Shown here in pieces: positions 17,267 to 27,367 of a stretch of 64,000 nt of DNA. The position numbers and the translations under genes are program-made. The notes beneath the pieces were generated by a model. That model was not told the DNA's origin and did no database searches. It saw only the letters and a program-made list of their open reading frames with translations. Each line of letters opens with the position of its first letter. Position 1 is the first letter of the stretch. Origin of the DNA: Sphingomonas kyeonggiensis (GTDB taxonomy: Bacteria > Pseudomonadota > Alphaproteobacteria > Sphingomonadales > Sphingomonadaceae); NCBI RefSeq assembly GCF_014196745.1, contig NZ_JACIEH010000001.1, forward strand, positions 124,001-188,000. Direction: 5' to 3'.

Positions 17267-18492
17267 TTGCGTCCTCCTTTGCCGCCGAATCGCTCGAGGT
17301 CGAACGGCGTGATGTCGATATGGGGTTCGGCCTCGCCGGCCAGGGCCGTCACCAGCTCGGCGGTGATCGGCGCCAGGGTCAGCCCCAGATGCTGGTGGCC
17401 GAAGGCATAGAGCAGATTGGATGCCCGGCGCGACCGCCCGATCGCCGGGAGATAGTCCGGCAAGGTGGGGCGCGCGCCCATCCAGCGCGTGTACGGGCCC
17501 TGCATCGGCAGGCCGAGTTCGGCGACATGCGCCTCGAGTCGCTCCCATTTGCGCGGGTCGGCGGGCGCATCGATCTCGCCCAGCTCGACGAAGCTCGCCG
17601 CCTGCACGGTATCGCCATAGGGCGTGACGATCATCGAGCGGTCCTCGAACACCACCGGCACCGGGATCGGCCAATCCTGCACCTGCGCGCGGATATGATA
17701 ACCGCGCTCGGCGATGATCGGGGCGCGGTGGCCGGCGGGCTCGACCAGCGCCCGGCTGCGCGCGCCGGCGGCGACGAGCACCAGGTCGCCGTCATGCCCC
17801 GGGACCTCTGCCTTTCCATCGCGGACGGTGAGTGCGCCGGGCTCGTGTACGATCACGCCGCCCAGTGCCAATATCTCTTCCTCGAGCGCCTGCGCGAGCC
17901 GGTCGAGATCGGTGACCTGCCCCGTGCCCTCGAACTGCACTGCACCCGCTATGGGCGCGCGGCTCAGCGCACGCAGCGCGGCCAGGTCCTGTGATCCGGC
18001 ATCGTGGAGCCGCGCGGTGCCGGTGTCGCTGCCGGTCCAGGATCGCTTGCCCGCTGCGGCGGACGCGTCCGTCTCCCAGGCGACGAGATGCCCATCGGCC
18101 TTCACCAGGTCCGGGCTGGCCCAGGGCGCGCGCTGCCAGGCGGGTATCGCTTCGCCGAGCAGGGCACGCAGCGCAGCACTACCTGCTTCGAACCGGCTGG
18201 GTCGGGCGGCTGACATGAAGCGTATAGCGAAGGGCAGCCATTCGCCGATCGCGGTGAGCGGCAGGTCGAGCGCGCCGCCCGCGGCAAAGCGCCGGCGCCA
18301 GGCGGATTTCAGCGACGCGATCGACGCGAGCGGCGCCACCTGCTCGGTCGCGATGTGGCCGGCATTGCCCCAGGATGCCGCATTGCGGGCATGTGATGCC
18401 TCGAGCACCACCACCCGATGCCCGGCCCGCAACAGTGCCGAAGCACAGGAGAGCCCGACGATTCCGCCCCCGATGATAGTAATGCTCTTCAC
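17263..18492 (-). CDS. FAD-dependent D-amino acid dehydrogenase, probable cis-4-hydroxy-D-proline dehydrogenase
   Basis: A 409-residue DadA/DAO-fold flavoprotein: the N-terminal dinucleotide motif is IIGGGIVGLSCASALLRAG followed by VVVLEA; NAASWGNAGHIATEQVAPL is typical of DadA-like enzymes; the C-terminal FAD segment is FGHQHLGLTLAPITAELV. In hydroxyproline loci the equivalent enzyme oxidises cis-4-hydroxy-D-proline to delta1-pyrroline-4-hydroxy-2-carboxylate. GTG 18492 is chosen because AGAGGT sits just upstream and the protein then starts at the Rossmann strand; an earlier GTG at 18513 adds a short, unlikely tail. Divergent from the deaminase-epimerase operon across operator D, and translationally coupled to the Xaa-Pro dipeptidase. 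Confidence 0.87.
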   Translation of the reverse strand: MKSITIIGGGIVGLSCASALLRAGHRVVVLEASHARNAASWGNAGHIATEQVAPLASIASLKSAWRRRFAAGGALDLPLTAIGEWLPFAIRFMSAARPSRFEAGSAALRALLGEAIPAWQRAPWASPDLVKADGHLVAWETDASAAAGKRSWTGSDTGTARLHDAGSQDLAALRALSRAPIAGAVQFEGTGQVTDLDRLAQALEEEILALGGVIVHEPGALTVRDGKAEVPGHDGDLVLVAAGARSRALVEPAGHRAPIIAERGYHIRAQVQDWPIPVPVVFEDRSMIVTPYGDTVQAASFVELGEIDAPADPRKWERLEAHVAELGLPMQGPYTRWMGARPTLPDYLPAIGRSRRASNLLYAFGHQHLGLTLAPITAELVTALAGEAEPHIDITPFDLERFGGKGGRK

Positions 18493-18520
18493 GCTCAACC
18501 TCTTGCAACGCACAAACCAG

Positions 18521-18535
18521 TATCGTATACGTTAT
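18521..18535. promoter_or_regulatory. Palindromic operator D in the divergent hydroxyproline promoter
   Basis: TATCGTATACGTTAT, the GTATAC core with matching outer TAT triplets. It lies about 27 bp from both divergent start codons (18492 and 18561), so one bound dimer could control both directions. Confidence 0.65.
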
Positions 18536-18560
18536 CCGACTTCAAGGATTGGGGTAAGTG

Positions 18561-19475
18561 ATGACGATCGGATGGAAGGGTGTTTTTCCTGCGGTGACGA
18601 CGCAGCTGCGCGAGGATCTCTCGATTGATCTCGCCGACACGCAGCGGGTTGTGGACGATCTGGTCCGCGACGGCGTTACCGGAGTAATCGCACTCGGTAC
18701 GGTGGGCGAGAATAATTCGCTCGAATATGAAGAGAAGGTCAGCGTGCTCTCGGCGATCGTCGAGGTCGTGGATGGCCGCGTGCCGGTGATCACCGGCGTT
18801 TCGGAATACGACACGCGCCGCGCGGCGCGCTATGCGCAGGCTGCCGAGAAGGCCGGGGCCGACGGCCTGATGCTGCTGCCGCCGATGGTCTATGTGCCCA
18901 AGGCCGCCGAGCTGGTCGCGCACTTCAAGGGCGTGGCCGAGAAGACGGCGCTGCCGATCATGCTCTACAACAACCCGCCGGCCTATCGCACCGTGATCGA
19001 CCAGGAAGTGCTCGAGGCGCTCCGCGGCGTCGAGAACATCGTCGCGGTCAAGGAATCGGCTCCGGACACGCGCCGCTTCACCGATTTCCGCAATGCGTTC
19101 GGCGATCGCTACGTGCTGTTCGCCGGCCTGGACGACGTGGCGCTGGAGGGGCTGTTCCTCGGCGCGCAGGGCTGGGTCTCGGGCCTCACCAACGCCTTCC
19201 CGAAGGAGTCGGTCGAGCTGGTCGCGGCGTTCGAGCGTGGCGACTATGCCAAGGCGCTCGAAATCTATCGCTGGTTCATGCCGCTCCTCCACCTCGATGC
19301 GGAGCATGACCTGGTCCAGTCGATCAAGCTCGCCGAGCAGGTGATGGGCCGCGGTTCCGAGCGCGTGCTGCCGCCGCGCTACCCGCTCGAAGGCGCACGC
19401 CGTGCGGAAGTGATCGCGATGGTCGAGAAGGCCGCCGCCACCCGCCCGACGCTCGGCGTCGCAAAGGCGGCCTGA
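18561..19475 (+). CDS. DHDPS-family lyase, probable delta1-pyrroline-4-hydroxy-2-carboxylate deaminase
   Basis: A 304-residue class I aldolase-type barrel of the DapA/NAL family. Seen: GTVGENNSLEYEEK (phosphate/carboxylate loop), Tyr136 in MLYNNPPAYRT and the Schiff-base Lys164 in VAVKESAPDTRRF. It is not housekeeping DapA by context: it sits 7 bp before a 4-hydroxyproline 2-epimerase and opposite a D-amino acid dehydrogenase, the standard arrangement for the enzyme that converts the pyrroline to 2-oxoglutarate semialdehyde and ammonia. The related L-2-keto-3-deoxyarabonate dehydratase forms the same product, so a role in arabinose use is the main alternative. ATG 18561 follows AAGGATTGGGG; a GTG sits directly before it. 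Confidence 0.85.
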   Translation: MTIGWKGVFPAVTTQLREDLSIDLADTQRVVDDLVRDGVTGVIALGTVGENNSLEYEEKVSVLSAIVEVVDGRVPVITGVSEYDTRRAARYAQAAEKAGADGLMLLPPMVYVPKAAELVAHFKGVAEKTALPIMLYNNPPAYRTVIDQEVLEALRGVENIVAVKESAPDTRRFTDFRNAFGDRYVLFAGLDDVALEGLFLGAQGWVSGLTNAFPKESVELVAAFERGDYAKALEIYRWFMPLLHLDAEHDLVQSIKLAEQVMGRGSERVLPPRYPLEGARRAEVIAMVEKAAATRPTLGVAKAA

Positions 19476-19482
19476 GCCCAGG

Positions 19483-20481
19483 ATGCGCCACACCTTCTTC
19501 TGCATCGACGGGCACACCGCTGGTAACCCGGTCCGCCTGGTCGCCGGCGGCGCCCCGCTGCTAAAGGGAGGATCAATGTCGGAACGGCGCCAGGATTTCC
19601 TGGCCCGTTTCGACTGGATCCGCACCGGACTGTGCTTCGAGCCCCGCGGGCACGACATGATGTCCGGCGGGTTCCTGTATCCGCCGACACAGGCGGATTG
19701 CGACATCGGCATCCTGTTCATCGAGACCTCGGGCTGCCTGCCGATGTGCGGGCACGGCACGATCGGCATCATCACCTTCGGGCTCGAACATGGCCTGATC
19801 CAGCCTGCCGTCCCCGGCAAGCTCAAGGTCGAAGTGCCCGCCGGCGTGATCGACATCGCGTACACGCAGGAAGGCGACAAGGTTACCGCAGTCCGGATCG
19901 TCAATGTTCCGGCCTATGTCGCGGCCAAGGGGATCGAAGTCGATGTCGAGGGCATCGGCCCGCTGTCGATCGACGTCTCCTATGGCGGAAATTACTATGC
20001 GATCATTGAGCCGCAGGGTCGCTACACCGGCCTGGACGATCTCGGTGCGTCGCGGATCATCGATCTGAGCGGCCGTGTCCGCGAAGCGGTGCGGGCGAAG
20101 TTCGAGCCGGTCCACCCGCTCGATTCGACCATTCGCGGCGTCAGCCACATCCTCTGGGCCGACAAGCCGAAGGGTGAGGGCGCCGATGGCCGCAACGCGG
20201 TGTTCTATGGCGACAAGGCGATCGACCGCAGTCCGTGCGGCACCGGCACCTCGGCGCGCCTGGCCCATCTGTTCGACAAGGGCGTGCTCAAGGTCGGCGA
20301 CCGCTTCGTCCACGAAAGCTATATCGGCAGCCGCTTCATCGGCCGGGTCGAGGCGGAGACGGCGCTCGGCGAGCAGAAGGCGATCGTTCCTTCGATCGAG
20401 GGTTCGGCCATCGCCACCGGCTTCAACACGATCTGGATCGATCGCGCGGACCCGTTCTGGGAAGGTTTCCAGGTAAAGTGA
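19483..20481 (+). CDS. 4-hydroxyproline 2-epimerase (proline racemase family)
   Basis: A 332-residue diaminopimelate-epimerase-fold enzyme. Both catalytic cysteines are present: Cys89 in LPMCGHGTIG and Cys252 in DRSPCGTGTSARLA. This excludes the Thr-containing trans-3-hydroxyproline dehydratase branch and fits an enzyme that interconverts trans-4-hydroxy-L-proline and cis-4-hydroxy-D-proline. HTAGNPVRLV at the N-terminus is typical. Proline racemase is the alternative, but the neighbouring dehydrogenase, deaminase and KGSADH support hydroxyproline. Cytoplasmic, second gene of the rightward operon. Confidence 0.92.
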   Translation: MRHTFFCIDGHTAGNPVRLVAGGAPLLKGGSMSERRQDFLARFDWIRTGLCFEPRGHDMMSGGFLYPPTQADCDIGILFIETSGCLPMCGHGTIGIITFGLEHGLIQPAVPGKLKVEVPAGVIDIAYTQEGDKVTAVRIVNVPAYVAAKGIEVDVEGIGPLSIDVSYGGNYYAIIEPQGRYTGLDDLGASRIIDLSGRVREAVRAKFEPVHPLDSTIRGVSHILWADKPKGEGADGRNAVFYGDKAIDRSPCGTGTSARLAHLFDKGVLKVGDRFVHESYIGSRFIGRVEAETALGEQKAIVPSIEGSAIATGFNTIWIDRADPFWEGFQVK

Positions 20482-20486
20482 CGCGG

Positions 20487-21185
20487 ATGAGTTCGTTTCC
20501 CGGCGAAGCAGGCGCGCGCCAGGGGCGGGGAACGAGCGGCATCGTCGTGCGCACGCTGGCGGAACGGGTGTTCGAGATCGTGCGCGAGCAGATCGTCACC
20601 GGCCGCATGGTCGACAATGCGCCGATCCGTCAGGACGCACTCGCCACCGAACTGGGGGTCAGCAAGATCCCGCTGCGTGAGGCGCTGGCGCGTCTCGAGC
20701 ACGAAGGCCTGCTGACCAGCCACGCCAATCGCGGCTATTTCGTCCAGCCGATGTCCGCCGACCGCGTGGAGGAAATCTATGCGCTGCGGATCAGCATCGA
20801 GCCCCGCGCCGCCGCCTTTGCCGCCGAGCGCGCGACCGAGGCGGACCACGAAATGGTCGTCGAGGCATTCCAGCGGCTCGACGGCGCCGCCGCGACCAAT
20901 CTCGCCGAAGTGGCGGTCTGCAACCGCGACTTCCACACCGCGCTGGTGCGCCCGGGCGGGCGGCTGCTGACCACCCAGCTGATCGAGCGCCTGTCCATCC
21001 TGGCCGAGCGCTACGTCATCGCGCATCTCCAGCCCGCCGGCCGCGAGACGCGCGCCCATGCGGAGCATCGCGAGCTGCTCGATGCCTGGATCGCCCGCGA
21101 TACCGACAAGCTCGTGTCGATGTTGACCGAGCATCTTCAACGCACGCTCGACGATCTGCGGCTGCAGTTCGGCTCGGGGGCATGA
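20487..21185 (+). CDS. GntR-family (FCD) transcriptional regulator in the hydroxyproline operon
   Basis: About 232 residues. The N-terminal winged helix (LAERVFEIVREQIVTGRM, then LGVSKIPLREALARLEHEGL) is followed by a helical FCD-type effector domain (IYALRISIEPRAAAFAAERA, CNRDFHTALVRPGG, AHAEHRELLDAW). It begins 5 bp after the epimerase stop and lies inside the operon, so it probably senses hydroxyproline or a pathway intermediate. It belongs to a different GntR subgroup from the regulator at 6746, giving the locus two FCD regulators. ATG 20487 is the first start after the epimerase. Confidence 0.88.
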   Translation: MSSFPGEAGARQGRGTSGIVVRTLAERVFEIVREQIVTGRMVDNAPIRQDALATELGVSKIPLREALARLEHEGLLTSHANRGYFVQPMSADRVEEIYALRISIEPRAAAFAAERATEADHEMVVEAFQRLDGAAATNLAEVAVCNRDFHTALVRPGGRLLTTQLIERLSILAERYVIAHLQPAGRETRAHAEHRELLDAWIARDTDKLVSMLTEHLQRTLDDLRLQFGSGA

Positions 21186-21216
21186 CACGATAACGATAGA
21201 ACGAGGGGGAATCGCC

Positions 21217-22629
21217 ATGTTTGGCCCACGCAAGTCGCTAGCATCCGTCACGCAGCATGCGGAGGGCCACGCACTGGCCAAGACGCTGAGCTGGCCGCAC
21301 CTGATCGCGCTGGGGGTCGGCGCGATCGTCGGCACCGGCATCTACACGCTGACCGGCGTGGGCGCGGAACGGGCCGGCCCGGCCGTAATCCTCGCCTTTG
21401 CCATCGCGGGTGCGGTCTGCGCCTGCGCCGCGCTTGCCTATGCCGAGCTGGCGACGATGATCCCGGCTGCCGGTAGCGCCTATACCTTCAGCTATGCCGC
21501 GCTGGGCGAGACCATCGCCTGGATCGTCGGCTGGAGCCTCGTCCTCGAATATTCGCTCGCCTGCTCCACCGTCGCGGTCGGCTGGTCGGGCTATCTGGTC
21601 GGCTGGATACAGTCGGCGGGAATACACCTGCCAGCGGCTCTGCTCGTCGGTCCACATGGCGGCGGCATCGTCAACCTGCCCGCCGTCGCGGTGGCGCTGA
21701 CCGTCATGGGCATGCTGATCGCCGGCACGCGCGAGAGCGCCACGCTCAACATCATCCTGGTGATCATCAAGCTCGTCGCGCTAGGCGTCTTCGTCACTTT
21801 CGCGCTGCCGGCGTTCAACGCCGACAATCTCCATCCGTTCATGCCTTATGGCTTCGGCTCCACGGAGCTCGGCGGCGAGAAGCGTGGGGTGATGGCCGCT
21901 GCCGCGATCGTGTTCTTCGCCTTCTACGGCTTCGATGCCGTCGCGACTTCGGCCGAGGAAGCCAAGCGCCCCGGCCGCGACCTGACCATCGGCATCGTCG
22001 GTTCGATGCTGGTGTGCACCGTGATCTACATGGCGGTGGCGATCGCCGCAGTCGGCGCGCTGCCGTTCCAGCAGCTCGCCAACTCGCCCGAGCCGCTCGC
22101 GCTGGTGCTGCGCAGCCTGGGCCAGCCGCTCGCCGGCCACCTGATCGCCCTGGCCGCTGTGATCGCGCTGCCCTCGGTCATCCTGGTGATGATGTACGGA
22201 CAGAGCCGCATCTTCTTCGTGATGGCGCGCGACGGGCTGCTGCCGCGCCGCCTGGCGGCGGTCTCGCCGCGCACCGGCGCGCCGACGCTCATCACCCTGC
22301 TGACTGGTGTCGGCATCGCGGTGGTCGCCGGGCTGTTCCCGCTCGACAAGATCGCCGAGCTCGCCAATGCCGGCACGCTGATCGCGTTCATCGCGGTCGG
22401 CGCATCGATGATGGTGCTGCGGCGCACCGCGCCGGAAATGCCGCGGCTGTTCCGCTGCCCGGCGCCCTATGTGGTCGGCACGCTGGCGATCCTGGGCTGC
22501 ATCTACCTGCTGTTCAGCCTGCCGAGCTCGACGCTGACCTATTGCGTGCTGTGGAACGCGATCGGGCTGATCGTCTATTTCGCCTTTGGCCGGCGTACCA
22601 GCATCGTGCGCCGCAACGCGGCCGCCTGA
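21217..22629 (+). CDS. APC superfamily amino acid permease
   Basis: A 470-residue integral membrane protein with about 12 hydrophobic helices. The N-terminal LGVGAIVGTGIYTLTGVGAE is the unwound TM1 substrate/Na-site motif of APC transporters, and FYGFDAVATSAEEAKRPGRD the TM6 region. It resembles the cationic amino acid transporter (CAT/YfnA-like) group. In this operon it is the likely inner-membrane importer of hydroxyproline or proline (inference). Preceded by GAGGGGGAA; followed 25 bp later by GH27. Confidence 0.9.
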   Translation: MFGPRKSLASVTQHAEGHALAKTLSWPHLIALGVGAIVGTGIYTLTGVGAERAGPAVILAFAIAGAVCACAALAYAELATMIPAAGSAYTFSYAALGETIAWIVGWSLVLEYSLACSTVAVGWSGYLVGWIQSAGIHLPAALLVGPHGGGIVNLPAVAVALTVMGMLIAGTRESATLNIILVIIKLVALGVFVTFALPAFNADNLHPFMPYGFGSTELGGEKRGVMAAAAIVFFAFYGFDAVATSAEEAKRPGRDLTIGIVGSMLVCTVIYMAVAIAAVGALPFQQLANSPEPLALVLRSLGQPLAGHLIALAAVIALPSVILVMMYGQSRIFFVMARDGLLPRRLAAVSPRTGAPTLITLLTGVGIAVVAGLFPLDKIAELANAGTLIAFIAVGASMMVLRRTAPEMPRLFRCPAPYVVGTLAILGCIYLLFSLPSSTLTYCVLWNAIGLIVYFAFGRRTSIVRRNAAA

Positions 22630-22654
22630 GCGCCCCTCGACAAGGAACTGCATC

Positions 22655-24166
22655 ATGAGCCGCAAGCTGTGGGCGCTCGCCCTCGCGACATCGCTGACCC
22701 CCACCGGCATGGCGCTGGCCAAGACGCCCTATGACGGGGTCTGGATCTTCGACCATGCCGATCCCCGGCCCGGCGTGACCATGGTCCAGGTGGCCAGCGA
22801 GGGCACGCGGATCACCGGCGCCGTGACCACTTTGTGGTACGGCCCGGTGACGATGCAGAATGCGCGGCTCGACAAGGGCGTGCTGACCTTCGAAGTGAAG
22901 AACCTCAACGATCGCGAGCATCCCGTGCAGACCTGGACGTTGCGCCGCACGGCCAAGGGCGTGCAACTGGGCGGGAAGATGTGGTTCTCGGACATCGCGG
23001 AAGGCGGCCGCCGCGGCACGGTCCGCGAGGCGGAGGCGCGCGCCTTCCGCGCCCAGGCGCTGCCGGCCTGGAAGGAAGTGGCGCAGCTCCCGCTCGCGCC
23101 GACTCCGCCGATGGGCTGGAGCAGCTGGAACAAGTTCGGCGAGAAGATCGACGACGCGACGATCCGCGCCATGGCCGATGCGATGGTCTCGACCGGGCTG
23201 CGCGACGCCGGCTATCGCTACATCAACATCGACGATGGCTGGCAGGGCACCCGGGATGCGGACGGCCGCATCCGCCCGAACGCCAAGTTCCCCGACATGA
23301 AGGCGCTCACCGACTATGTGCACGCCAAGGGGCTGAAGATCGGCATCTACAGCTCGCAGGGGCCGCGCACCTGCGCCGGCTACGAAGGCAGCTACGGCCA
23401 TGTCCGCCAGGATGCGCAGAGCTATGCCGACTGGGGCTTCGATTATCTGAAGTACGACCTGTGCTCCGGCGAATATTTCTACGACAGCGCCGACACGGTG
23501 AAGCGCAGTTATGCCGAGATGGGCGCCGCGCTGGAGGCCACCGGCCGCCCGATCATCTTCTCGCTGTGCGAATATGGCCGGTTCGACGTCGGCAGCTGGG
23601 GGCGGCTGGTCGGCGGGCATCTGTGGCGCACCACCGGCGACATCACCGACGACTACAAGACGATGGCCCAGATCGGTTTCGACAAGAACGGCAAGGCCGA
23701 ATATGCCGGCTCCAACGGCTTCAACGATCCGGACATGCTGGAGATCGGCAATGGCGGCATGTCCGAGGACGAATATCGCACGCACATGACGTTGTGGGCG
23801 ATGTCGGCCGCGCCGCTGCTGATGGGCCACGACCTGCGCCAGACCCCGCCTGCGATGCTCAAGCTACTGGAGAATCGCGAGGTGATCGCGGTCGACCAGG
23901 ACGCGCGCGGCATCCAGGGCAAGGCGGTCCGCAAGGACGGCACGCTCGAGATCTGGGCCAAGCCGCTCGCCGATGGTTCGGTCGCGCTGGCGCTGTTCAA
24001 CCGCGGTGACGCCGCCGCGCGGATGAGCGCGACGGCTGCCGATGCAGGGTTCTCTGCGATCAGCGCCGTGCGCAATCTCTGGACGGGCGGCACCCACACC
24101 GCCGACGCACTCGGCTTCGACGTGCCGTCGCACGGCGTGGTGATGCTGCGGGTCGAGGGGAAGTAG
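22655..24166 (+). CDS. GH27 family alpha-galactosidase-like enzyme with N-terminal beta-domain
   Basis: A 503-residue exported glycosidase (signal peptide ending near ALAK). Residues ~25-135 form an extra N-terminal beta-rich domain; the GH27 barrel starts at TPPMGWSSWNKFG (150). Key residues: NIDDGW at 191, nucleophile Asp268 in LKYDLCSG and acid/base Asp329 in RTTGDITDD. A C-terminal beta-domain ends the protein. GH27 contains alpha-galactosidases and some beta-L-arabinopyranosidases. In extensins a single alpha-galactose is linked to serine, which makes an alpha-galactosidase fit this locus. Last gene of the rightward hydroxyproline operon; no separate operator seen. Confidence 0.88.
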   Translation: MSRKLWALALATSLTPTGMALAKTPYDGVWIFDHADPRPGVTMVQVASEGTRITGAVTTLWYGPVTMQNARLDKGVLTFEVKNLNDREHPVQTWTLRRTAKGVQLGGKMWFSDIAEGGRRGTVREAEARAFRAQALPAWKEVAQLPLAPTPPMGWSSWNKFGEKIDDATIRAMADAMVSTGLRDAGYRYINIDDGWQGTRDADGRIRPNAKFPDMKALTDYVHAKGLKIGIYSSQGPRTCAGYEGSYGHVRQDAQSYADWGFDYLKYDLCSGEYFYDSADTVKRSYAEMGAALEATGRPIIFSLCEYGRFDVGSWGRLVGGHLWRTTGDITDDYKTMAQIGFDKNGKAEYAGSNGFNDPDMLEIGNGGMSEDEYRTHMTLWAMSAAPLLMGHDLRQTPPAMLKLLENREVIAVDQDARGIQGKAVRKDGTLEIWAKPLADGSVALALFNRGDAAARMSATAADAGFSAISAVRNLWTGGTHTADALGFDVPSHGVVMLRVEGK

Positions 24167-24181
24167 GGAGCCGCCGGCTCC

Positions 24182-24184
<3 letters not shown>
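24164..24184. terminator. Short hairpin over the convergent GH27 and GH2 stop codons
   Basis: TAGGGAGCC (24164-24172) pairs with GGCTCCCTA (24176-24184), 3-nt loop. The stem contains both stop codons. No T-run follows on either strand, so termination is plausible but not certain. Confidence 0.5.
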
Positions 24185-27352
<3,168 letters not shown>

Positions 27353-27367
27353 CTAGGGGCGAACCCG

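Noticed and set aside
18561..19475. Housekeeping dihydrodipicolinate synthase (dapA)
   Set aside because: The gene is inside a hydroxyproline operon under operator D, next to the epimerase and opposite the dehydrogenase; lysine biosynthesis genes are absent nearby.
19483..20481. trans-3-hydroxy-L-proline dehydratase as the function of the proline racemase-family gene
   Set aside because: That branch has Thr in place of the second catalytic Cys; here both Cys89 and Cys252 are present.
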